A stretch of DNA of 64,000 nucleotides from Struthio camelus. Taxonomy: Eukaryota > Chordata > Aves > Struthioniformes > Struthionidae. Made by a program: the position numbers and the translations under genes. The stretch's first letter is position 1; each line of letters begins with the position of its first letter. Under the pieces are notes generated by a model. The model did no database searches and was not told the DNA's origin. It saw only the letters and a program-made list of their open reading frames with translations. Of this stretch, positions 1 through 12,200 are shown piece by piece. The stretch covers positions 68,156,911 to 68,220,910 of the forward strand of contig NC_090942.1 of assembly GCF_040807025.1 (NCBI RefSeq), given 5' to 3'.

Positions 1-175
1 ACCAAATTTAACAAAGCTTGTCTAATCATCTCATTTTGAATGATAAGCTGAGCTTTTGGAATACCTGATTTAGAAACTGATATTTAGAAACTGATAATAG
101 AATTGGAGACTTGGTACTGTTTAGTTTGCATCTTTATGTTTGATCAGTTGAAACAAATTAACATCCTTTCTCTAG

Positions 176-219
176 AATCCCTTATGGAGCTTATGAAGTC
201 TGAAATACAGCCACAAGAG
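176..219 (+). CDS. CAPRIN2: CAPRIN2 coding exon a (first in window)
   Basis: Acceptor tctctag at 169-175 and donor gtaaga at 220. Two bases complete a codon from an exon left of the window. Only one frame is open; it reads SLMELMKSEIQPQE and ends on a whole codon. The exon is short, so the call rests on phase match with the next exon and on the caprin context. Confidence 0.7.
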
Positions 220-3200
220 GTAAGATAATCCACTAACTGCTTTCCTTAAGTATTGTTACTTATCAGAAATTTAGTTGTCCTTCTGCAGTCAGACTTCAAA
301 AGGGAGTCTAAACAGCTTGTGTTGCCTCACATAGGAAGCATTAAAGACTTAGTTGCACTTCTACTTCTAACCCAAAATTTGTTTTCTCTGAGGTATTTGC
401 GGGTAAATCGGGAGGGCTTATGTGAAATAATGTAATACTTAAATGTGCTGGAGCATGTCACTGAAGAAATCAAAGCATCAGCTTTTAAGTGGAAACAATG
501 ATTTTTATGTACTACAGTACAGAGAAAATACACATTTACTAGAGCTGTCTCTGAAAACTGAATTTATTGTAATAGACTTAATATTGGTAGGGTTGAGAAT
601 GATGTAGATCCTACTGATTTGTCAGAAAAGTAGGATTCCCTAGACAACCTTCTGTGCATCAGGGTGTATAGACTTGTTTAAACAGCCCTTCAAACTCTTG
701 AGTTGAGGTACTCAAGCTTCAATGGGCAGTACCATAAAAACTATTATGTGTAAATGAAAAAGGAGGATGGGTGCCCTTTGGGAAGTAGAAATACTGGTGC
801 TTAATGCTGAATCACTATTTCCCAGTTATTCCACTAGAGGGAGTACTTTAGAACAGGCTTTTGTAATCTACTGTAACATTATCTGACTTGAGTTTTCTGG
901 TGACTTGTCAAAAAATCACAGCTAGTAAGTCTTGTACATTTCTGCACTTAAGATATTTGCTTCCTGTTTAGGACAAAATAGTAACTCAAAACTTTAGGAC
1001 ATCTTATAACTGAGCTCCCAGACTTATTGAGAATAAGCAGACTGGAGTTGAATCCAGTTGTACTAACTCTGAGATCTGGTGACTTGTTAGTTTTTAAGCT
1101 CCTATTAAGTACAAGGAGGGCTGGCTATATATACTTGGTTACTGGAGTTCCAAATGGTCAAAGGTTTTTTGGGGAAGTGGTAGTGCTGCTATGCTATTAG
1201 AAGAACAGCTGCTAATATAGTACCACAGCACTTTAGATGCTACTTAGGAAGAAAATTACCTTTGCAAAAATTGTGACTGAACTTGATATGGCACTGCCTA
1301 TGAACATCAGTTAGGATAGAGGATAAGGGTCATAGGTTCCCTCAGCTCTGGCACGTTTCACTTTTGCTGTTCAGGACTCTTTCATACTCCTGTGGTGTGC
1401 CAAGAAAAACTAGTTGGTGACTGCAGTGTTGTAAAATAAAGCTATGGCTGTCTGCATAGTTTCTATGGCTAGTGCTTAAACTGTCTAGGTTCTGCTTTTG
1501 GCCAGAAACTTTTCAGTAGTTGGGTGACCTAACTTAACTGACCTGAATTGTAGTAGCAAAATGTTTTCTTGGGAGCCATTAAGTTTCTTTGGTCTATATA
1601 GTTTCTCAACAGGCGTTATTTGCCTGAAGCAGAGTACTCTGTCAAGAAGAAGCCGGAAGAGCCCAAATCTTGGGAAGCTGAGTGTGCTAGAAAGCAAGAA
1701 CCTCCGAAGTCCTGGGAAATGCTTGTTGATATCGAAGAGCAGGAACAGAAGCAGAAACCAGAGCCCCTAAAGCCTTGGGAATCTCGTGTTAGGCAGCAGG
1801 AACCAAAAAGGCCAGACTCCCCAAAGCCTTGGGAAACCCGCGTTAAAGAGGAGGAACAGAAACATGAGTCTACAAAACCCTGGGAGGCTCGTGTTGAAGA
1901 GGAACAGAAGAAGCAAGAAGCTCCAAAGGCCTGGGTAGCACGTGTTCGAGAAGAGCAGGAATCCCCCAGACCTTGGGTCCCTAAGGTTAGGGAAGAGCAG
2001 GAGCAGAAGAAACAGGAGTCACCTAAGCCATGGGTAGCAAAAGTTAGGGAAGAACAGGAACAGAAAAAGCAGGAAGCCCCAAAACCTTGGGTAACCAAAG
2101 TTAAGGAAGAACCAGAAAAAAAGCAGGAGTCTCCAAAACCTTGGGTAAGCCAAACTAGAGAGGAGCCAGAACAAAAGAAGCAAGAGCCTGTGAAATCATG
2201 GAACGTGCATGTTAGGGAAGAGCCAGAGCAAAAGAGGCAGGAGCCTGTGAAGGCTTGGGCTGCCCATGTTAGGGAGGAGCCAGAACAAAAGAAGCAGGAG
2301 TCTCAAGAGGCTTGGGAAGCCGCTGACAGGCAGAAGCAAGTGTCATCTCAGCAGTTACAGAATCCTCCGAAGTCCTGGGGAGCTGCAAGTGTTGGGCCAA
2401 AGGAGCAGATGGGGCCAAAGAAGTTTGATATGGAACCCAAAGAAGTGAGTTGGCATATGTAGTATTAACTGTCGTAAGCTTTTGGCACTAGTGCATTGGA
2501 CTAAAGCTGCATATTAGCAGAGGCTTTATAAGGTGCAATTTGTAGGCCTATATTTAGGCCTCCATTTTATTCTTGCTTTGGGGAAGTGAAGCTTAACTGC
2601 CAGAATTGAATTAACTTTGAACACAAGATGGTACCCTCTGCCACTTGTATCATACAGTAGTGCTGCTTTTGAGCCTTGAATCTCTGCTTTATGCATAAGG
2701 CAGAGAAGAATGAACGTAGCTCATCCCTAGCTATTGGCTCTGTCCAGTGCTATCACTACAAAGCAGGTATGACTCATCCAGGGATCAAATACTTTGTCGG
2801 TGACTGCATACGAATAGCCCTTCAGTAATTTTTTAGGCTTTTGATTAAAATAGCTGCTAATTCTAGAGATATCTAACATCTAGATCAAGCAATGCCAACT
2901 GTACAGCAGCTTAAATATGTATTTCCAGATGAATGCATAAGCTGTAGTGCTGTCCTGAAGATTCAAGCAATAGCATAGTTTGTTTTAGAAATGTAAAAAG
3001 TAGCTATTGCAGGACTTACAGATGAAGAAACTCTTAGGAAAGCAAAGGTAATACAAATAGGAGCTATCTGTATTCAGATAGCAACAACTGACGCCACAAA
3101 GATGGTAAGCAAAGCAGAGTTCAGTTATGTCCTCAAGAGCAGCATTTAATCTAGAGTTAGAGGAATTAAACTCTCATACGAGGCTGTCAGCACTACTGTC

Positions 3201-6200
3201 GTCTTTCTGCAAGAGAACAACTCAATTCACTCTGTTACTCATAGCAAATGATTAAGCCTAAGTCTTGTCAATAAGTTTGGCATAACTGAAAAACTGATAT
3301 TCTTGTACCTAGAGGCGGGAGCGCAAGCAGAAGGTTGAACAGGAAATAAAAAGAGTGGGTAACATGCAGCACTGGGTAACAAAATGGGAGTAAGGTGTCT
3401 CAGCTTGATTGTTGATCTCTACCTGAAGCTGACTAGAATCATGTGTCCCCTGGTGGTGGTGATACTGGTGCAAAACCTGATTCTTCCACACTAAGTAACT
3501 CTGAGCACAAGTAGGTGTTGGGTGCCTAACTATGCATGGTACTACTATAATTGGAACTACCTTCACTAAGCATTTTAAGATGCTCTGAGTTTCTGGTGTT
3601 CAGATGAACTTAAGGCTTAAATGCAAGATACTTCCTAATGAGGTAGGCCTGTTTTCCATAGGATGGAAAGATGGATGGCTTAAGTGGTGGACAAAGCTTT
3701 GCAGTAAGGAAAAAGGAGGGGCTGCAGTCAGTTGGAGAAACTTGCAAACTGCCCAGGCATTTTCATAGTAATGTGCAGGTATGCAAGTCAGCTAAATCAA
3801 ACTGAATGAAATATTGGAACATAAAGTTGCTTAGAAGTTGACTTGCTGAATAAAGTAAATGCAGCATATTTTCTAAGTACTCCAGAACTTTGACCTACCT
3901 GGGGAGTTGCCTTCTATTCAAGTACACTATAGTAAAACATCAGCTGGCTTTATTTTTGCCTAGTACCTTTTGAGAAATTGTAACATCAAAAGCATACTGA
4001 ATGATTGAACGTAGTGTATTTGTCAGCCTTGCTAGTTCCCAGAACCAGTTTTCTTAGTGTCTTGGGTACAATTGGGATGCAATTGTACTTAGTTTGACTT
4101 ATGAGCTGTGTGTATGTGTGGAGAGAATATGGTGGTCAATGTTTTGAACTTTTTTTGGAGAATAACTTCACATGAGCAAAGGCAAGAGGAGGCAGTGGAA
4201 TGCTCTTTTTTGGAGAATAACTTTTTTTGGAGAATAACTTCACATGAGCAAAGGCAAGAGGAGGCAGTGGAATGCTATAGCTGGCTTCATTTCACTCCCT
4301 GGGAGAACCTATAAAATGACCTTGGGCAAAGGTCTAAGTATGATAGATAAAGGCTTATGTCACTTCTGCGCTCTGGAGTTGTCACTGAGCCTTTCTTTAC
4401 TCCCTGGAATAAATCTGTTAGAGCTCTGAGACATCCCTTAATAAACTTCAAGGTTTTGATGTCTCAAAAGGTGTTCACTTAACTAAATGTATTGTAAGGC
4501 CCAGTACCCAAGTTGGGCCTTTGAAAACAGTGAGCTGATGCACAGGTCTTAAATTGTTGTATGTAAATATTTATGCAGCCTGTGGACAAGTAAATGTGGC
4601 TATGGCTGAATTTATAGCCTTCTCTGTGACAGTGAAACTGAGAAACTTTGCTGCTACCCAGTAGAGTAACTCATTACCTGCTGTGAATGCTACTCTCAGC
4701 AGAAAGTGAAGGTTGACTCTTAACTACATGGCAGTGCTAATCATTGTGATTCCAGCTCAGGTGTCACCACTCTAACTGATCTAGTATTCTAGAGCTAATG
4801 TAATGAGGGCATGTGTCTTAAAATGGAGTTTGACTAATATGTGAGGTACCTGGAATGTATATTAGAGTAGTATTGGTCTATATGAATAGACCTTCAGCAT
4901 CTGAAAATATCAAAAGCTTTAACAGAGATGCCTAACAGCTGGACATTTTGAGTAAAATTCCAAAGCTGGTCAAGGCACATTGACTAGCCTTGTTTATTTG
5001 CATTGGTTTAGCAGGTCTTAAAACAAATTCTAGATCTTTCAACTCCATTTAGTTCTTTGTACATTCCCAAGTGTTATACAACTGCTATAAGTAAATCAGT
5101 GTAGCTTTTGTTGAATGCATAGTGTCAAAGTTAAGGTCTAATTTGTTGTCACAGTGGTAACTCTCAAACTTCTGTGCTGTGTAAAACTCTAACCTGAATG
5201 CTTTTTGAAGCACTAATGTTAGACATGTAATATCAGCAAACAAATTTAATGTCAGCTGGACTGTTAGGCAGCTAAACTCTATGAAAGAATCTGCTGCCAG
5301 CCTGTAACTACTTCCAGAAGCATCTAATCCTAGGCTAGAAAAACTTCAGTTTAGAAGCCTCTTAAGAATCTTATGTACTTGCTCTTTTTCGAAGCATCTT
5401 CCTTCATGAAGGCACAAAACCTGAAGTAGTCATTAACTTTCTGATGCTTTTGCTACATATTCTATATAGCACTTATATATTTTACTCTTGTGCATCTAAG
5501 TTGAAGCAGGAGCAAAACAACAAATTCATATCAGGTAATGGTGCTACACAACTTCTGGTTTGTGTATTTTAATACATGCAGAAAACAAAGCAACTTGACA
5601 GTGTGGAGGTCTCAGTGTTTCAGTGCTGGCTTAATGCCCTAACATTATGTAGCCCTGTATGGATGCTCTTCCAGTTGAAATAAAGCTATGAGCATAATGG
5701 TATACAGCATGATCTGAAGAGTATCTGGGGAAGGAGATGACTACACAAGTAGCACAAACATGCAGAAGCCTGCACTGTCTCATTTATTGTCAAAGATGCA
5801 GTCTGTCTTCTGCTTCCATTCCCTTTGCTTGATATGTTTAATGTGCTAAGCCAAACTTGGGTAGCTAGTGAACAATCTTAATAGCTTCAGACACTGCCAC
5901 ACTTGACCTGGTTAGGTGACCTAAAAGTGAAAAGTTTCTTCTGTTACCAGTTGCAAACATAGAATCTGTTTGGTAACTTACTTGTGTCTTAATAAACAGT
6001 AGTGAGGAGAAGAGAAGCATTTATCAAGCAGTTTGCATAATGAGCTTATGACAGCAAGTATCTTAAAATTATTTGTGCTTATAAGTGAGGGCTAGTAAAG
6101 TGATGGACAGGAATGTTCCCATTCCTCATAATTAACTGGTAGCTTGTTATGTTCTTATTTAACCATAACTTCTGTCCTGGACCTGGATTCATAATGGCTT

Positions 6201-9200
6201 TAGTTTGTCGCTGAAGAAAACTTGCAGCAATATAAACTTGTGTACAGTCAGTAATGCAAGTTATTTTTTGAGTAAGTTCTAATTAAAATAGCATACTTAA
6301 AGTGTGTCTTTGTATTACCCTTTTAGCTCTAGAATAAAATAGCCAAATTTCTCACAGCTCAACACGTAGTTATCATGTGTGCCACATAAATATTGGAACT
6401 AGACTTATTCAGAGTTAATGCAGTGCTGCATGTACACAGATTATGCTTTGTGAAGCTCACTAAACCCTGCAAGCCTCTTGTGCATGTAACAGGAATTTCT
6501 GCAAATGCTAGCAATTAGTTTCAGATAACTGTTGAAATGCAGGGCTGATGTATTTCCAAGCTTATTAGCTTAAAACTGGGCTAAGTAGAGCATTTCAACT
6601 TGTTTTGAATCCAGCCTGACAATCAGAATGCTGTGATATGTATACCTTTCTGCCATGTTTTTTGCAATGACTTAGTTCAAATACTCGAATACTGTTATAC
6701 AGTATATTAAAGTGGTAGCCTCCTATTAGAAAGACAAACATGCCTTTGCTTTCCATACAGTGCAAACACCTGTTCTTGTGTGCATCAACATTTAGACCAT
6801 TTGAAATAATGTGACCATCCTTTGTCTTCTAATTTGTCTCTCTAGCTAGAGAGACAAACAGAAAAGCAATGATTCTTTACAGAATCACTGAGTTGTAGCT
6901 TTAAAATTAAAACAAGCTCAGTCCTTTTCCCCCAAGCGACTCTCAATGTTTTAGATTATCTAAACAGCAATCTTGCATTATTGTCACTCTGCAAATAACA
7001 GGGCTTCTTTTTAAGGAGTCTGTCATAACTTTCTAGTACCTTAGACTCATCTGTTCTCTAATAAAATGTTCCCCCTTTAAATAAGGTGAAGTGAGAATCA
7101 GTTGGGATGAGCTTTTAAGGACCATCTGAAACACTTAAAAATAAGCAAAAGTCTATGCTTAGCAGCCATGTTAGGTTCCCAGGAGGGGAAACAGGTATAA
7201 GTTTCATGTCAAATTTTGAGTTTTATATAATCTCTTGCAGGAGCTGGTGCGTTGAGAGTTATCTGGCTCCTAAATGCAAGCACTTAGGTCTGATGCTGAG
7301 TAATTTGCTTGCAATGCCTCTCAAGTGCAGTTTCTTTAGAATCTCTGGAAATGCCATCCCAATAAAAGATCTGTACTTACTGGCTCTGCTGTGTTAAACC
7401 TTTAGTGCAGTTTTTTTTTTTCTTAAGTTTGTCCTGGCCCTCAACTTAAATGTATGAGCTTCTTTATCTGTGTTTAGTGCTAAATTAAGCACCATCTAAC
7501 TTATTGCCTCATCTTATTTGGCCATAAGAAAATAAATGAAGTGAATTCTGTGGCTTTAACTAGTTGTGGCAACGGTAAGCTGGTTGTGAAGTGAAGCTTG
7601 ATTCAGGAAACATCAGTAACAGCACAGGATTCCTTGGTCTGTGGTGTCAGACTTCTCTAACTTGCTCTGGAACTATGTTGGATGAGGCAGCTTGTCTTCC
7701 TCCCAGTGCTATTTCTAACATCCTTTTTCTCTTTATTAGGTGCCTAAACCTGTACATCAGCCAGCTGCAGAATTTTGCTCTACTTCAACTCTTCCGAAAG
7801 ACCCAGTACTAAGAAGGGAAAAACTTCAAGATCTGATGACTCAGATACAAGGGACTTATAACTTCATGCAGGTATGTGTCATCCCCCCTGCTGTTGTAGC
7901 ACAAAGCTCTGATACCTGCTAGATCAGGAAAAATGTGGTGCTGAGAATGCATGTGTGCACTGAATAAATGGATCTACCTGTATTGCCAGGTAGTGTCTTG
8001 CCAGATGAGAATGTTGCATCTATATCTGGAACTTAATTTTGAGTTTTCCCCAGCTGATGATCCTTTTCTCTTTAAGGAGTCCATTCTGGATTTTGATAAA
8101 GCTTCACCAAGTGCCATTGGTTCATCCCAACAAACTTCAGTTACTCCAGCAAGTAGTCCTGTAGGTAAGTAATACCATAGATGTAAACTGTATGTAAGCT
8201 TTTGAGAATACCATCAAGTTGTGCTTGGGGTTGTAGATCAGTAGGCCAAATGGGGAAAACAGCTTGTCTAATTAGCAATACCAATGTTTGACGTCTCAAG
8301 AGAGCAGCTTGAGATACTCTCGCCTGTTTAAAGTGCTGCTGGAGGTAGCTTAAGTTGATTCATTTGTCTGGAAGTGTAGTCTTTACATGATCACTGACAT
8401 GCATCTGATGTACCCAGCTGCAGAATGGGCATGCTATACTTGTGTACCAAATCTGTTTAGATGTGGCATATATAGATACACAACATGAATGCGCTCAGGG
8501 TAAGCAGTTATCTAGCTGAAACTTTCTGTCATGGGCCTTGATAAGAAACTGCTTATATGGGACTTAAGCTGTAAAATGAACTTAACCACTTTCTAAATAA
8601 ATGTTTAATTGCTCCTGTTTTAATAAACTAGATATGTCTATCACTGAATACCTGTCACTTTTTAAAAAATGTAGTTTTCAAATGTGTGCATTTCAGTGGT
8701 GCTGAACAAAGTCTAAACACTTGCAGTGCGTAGACTAAAAATAGTACACATCTTCATACATGTTCTCAAAAAGCTCATTTTGAACTACATTTAGTGCTTT
8801 TGAACTTAAAAACAAATGTTACTTGACTAATTCATTACTCTCTTATAGCTTCAAAAGAACAAAAACTGCCAAGTCAAAGTGATTTTCTTCAACAGCCACT
8901 CCAAGTAAGTTGAAGTTAAGACCGCACTGAAGATGTGGAATGGTAGCCAAGAAATAATATAGAAGTTACTTGCTGGTAACAGACTTTGCATCTTGGTTTG
9001 TCTTATCAATGTTCTTGTAACATTCTGTATAACTTGAATTTTAGCTTGCGAGTCTAAGGTCATTCAAATGCTGATTGCATTTTCTCATAGCAGAAGTGAA
9101 TGTTTGAAGTCTTTTGAAGTAAGTGTGGAGGAAGTGTTCTTCAATAGTCTTAATATTTAACCCATAGATTCAAGTCATAGCTAATGGTGTTGTGAAAGAA

Positions 9201-12200
9201 AACATGCTGCTTTTCCAGGTACTGCACATCCACTTCAGTTTTGTTCATGTCTCACTTATGTGAAAGATACAAGATCTCAAACTTCAACAGCCATGGTTGA
9301 AAGTGAACCTAAAGTATTGTGCTCATGTCTTACTACGCTGGCTTTTAAATAGGTTTATTTGTCATTAGTAAGAACTCCTAAGAAATGTAAAGACTAACTG
9401 GCCAAAGCATGTAGGTGGTTAGCTCCTGCTTCGTTCTGAGGTGTAGACTTTGTTCACTTATACCCAAAGTGTGAGTCTCAAGGAAACAAAATATTCCAGA
9501 TAGCCTTTCAAAACCTTATCTTAAGTTTCTTTTTGCAAGGCTGCTGCTTCTCCTGTGACATTGCATGGTTCAAATACTTCCCTGGCATCTGCTGATCAGA
9601 CTCTCTCTGGCTCTGAAACTGAAGATTTGGTGACACCACAGACACCACAGGTAATATTTTCTGGGGTTCACTGGCACTCAAAGATTTGAAATAGCCATCC
9701 TTCACTGAAAGTTTTGATGGGACTTCTGAATAACTGTACTTGAACAATACAGGAACAGCGCGTGAGTAACAGTGACCAGGTCTTCTGCCCTGTAACACTT
9801 CAGAAGGGGTTTGAAAATCTCCCTTCCGATACTGCATGAATGCTGTGATGTGAGCAGTCTGTCCTGTGAAATGGGAAGGGTGTGGCATGAAAGATGCAGG
9901 CTAGAAAGTACTGTGTTCTTGCAGGAACATGTGAGCAACATTTGATGTGGTTAGTGTAAAATAGTCCCTCTAATGACAACATAGATGCTGCATATTTTAG
10001 ATAGTGTCATAAAAATGACACCTTTCTGTGTAAGGTGAAGACTGAGATGTCTTCTCTCAAGCAGTAGTTGAAGAAATACTGGGAGTCTGGCTTCTTGATG
10101 TTGAGCTAAGGCCTTAGACTTTACTTGCCTACCTATATGGATATACAGTTTAATTTGCAGCTATCCTTCAAGTATACTATAAGGGCTGAAAGTATTATTT
10201 TGATTCATGCTTCTGCGGAACAAAGTCTTGTTGAGGAACTCTTGCTAATGTGTATATTAAGGAAAGCAGTGTGGTCTTTCCCACTGGACTCTAATGTGAT
10301 GTAGGATATAGATTATAATGGGGAAACGTTCATGCATTTTTTCCTAGTGTTTTTTGTTGATGTGCATACTCCATGAGTATACTGTACATGCAGGATTTAC
10401 TCCTACTCATTAATATAATGTAGAGCTGAATGCACGTCAGGACTGTGCTATTTTGCTACCTTTGGATCAGTGGTTTTGGCCTGATCCTTAACAGTTTCTC
10501 TCACTTCCAGTGATATCAGACTTCTTGTGTTGTCGGGGTTAAACTTTGCTGTTTTATATGTATTCAGATCTGCTGTGCTATAATGTAGGACTTTTGATTT
10601 AACAGAATGTCAGGTTTTGCTAGTTCAGTGGTTGGAATTCAAGTTGCTTGTGCCTGACCCATCTCTGGTACCTTAGCTTTGAAGTGTGAAGGCTTTCTCT
10701 TCCACGAGCAGCAGGAGGATTGTGGACAGCGCTAAAAACATAGCTTGATGCTAGCACAACCAGAAAATGCACTCTATGCTGACACTGCACTAGTATGCAA
10801 GTGCAGGACTGGCTGCAGTACCTGTGATGGTGTACATGGTGAGAGTAGTATTGGTAGTCTTCAGCCCTCGGCTGAGAGTATCTAAGTATAAGCAACCCTT
10901 CAAAACCTAGCGTTACAAGTGTGAGTTGAACACCATGATGTGTAGGTTTTGCAGGGGCTGCCTGCCTAAGTTTAGTTCTGAAGCCATGTTAAACAAAAAA
11001 CTTGCCAACCTTAATATAAGACACATGTATCCATTTAATTCAGTGAGGTGGGTGTGTCTGACTTCACTAAACTGTTTGAAACAATCTAAAGTTCTTAGAA
11101 TTCTCTCTTTTCAAAAGGCCAGTTGTACAACCCATCATGTAGGAAGGGTAACCTAAAGGTAATTACGTGAAGCATTTTGTTAAGCTCACTGCTTGGTGTG
11201 CTTTGGACCTACCATATTTCCTTTGTTTTTTCAAAATCCACCTGTTCCAAGTCATGCGCTGGTACGTTATAGCTTTAACAGAACCTTGTGCTTTCTGCAG
11301 TGCTTCTTGTAATAGCTAGTGTATATATGGCTTCTTTCAGGTATCAGCATCGCTTTCTCAAGAGACTGAGAAATATACTTCTCAGCCACTGTATCAGACA
11401 AGCTCACGTATTTCTGAGCCTCTGATGCCCAAAAAGATTGAAATTGCCCAGGTGAGCCATCACAAATAACTTGTAGTCTAAATATTAATGATACTGTGTG
11501 ATAGAGTAATACAGGCAAGGTTGGTTGCTAAAATGTGTAGAGATCTTTACCAGTGCTTTTGAATTGTGATTCCTGCAGTATACTGGCATCTGAAATAAAC
11601 ACTTCATTTTGCCACTTGCATAGGTGAGTCTTAATGCTGACTAATATTTTGTTTGAGCAGCTCAGCCCTGTTTCTAATCTGAACTGTAACTTACTAAGTT
11701 GGAAAAAAAGTCAAACCCCCCAAAACCTTCCTGAGCTCCTTTGGAAAGGAGCAGAGGTAACTTAATGTTATTCAGAAGGAGTTACTTTCCAATAAATTGG
11801 ACAAAGCACTCCATATTTCCTTAGTAGTGGGGTGGGGGGAAAAATCCTAATTTCTCTGTGGTGAAATTATTACAATGAGTGGTATGTACAGTAGTGCATA
11901 GGCACATTTCACTTAATCAGCAGAGACTGCAATAGAAGTACTGATTGCTGAGGATGCACAGCAAGATTTGAAACTGTAAGCAAAAGCTATTTTGTGGCTC
12001 TGCTATGTCCAAATGTCATCCTGCAGAATCTGCTGACTTCTGATGGTTCAGGCTTTAGAGCAAATTAACTGCTTCTGTTGCAGCCTGATAACTATCTGGT
12101 GACCTTTCATTACATATTTTTGTTCCTCCCTCAGGCAACTATTCCCCTCTCAAGTGAGCCACAGTCACCATTGCCTACTTCAAGCACCTCCATGTCACCA

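Noticed and set aside
1613..1640. Alternative acceptor aacag at 1608-1612 for the repeat exon
   Set aside because: From the whole-codon end of the previous exon it reads four codons and then TGA. Acceptor at 1601 keeps the frame and gives FLNRRYLPE.
1616..2098. 160-codon minus-strand open frame rich in Cys and Ser
   Set aside because: It is the reverse of the periodic CAPRIN2 repeat exon; repeat structure keeps it open. No independent signature.
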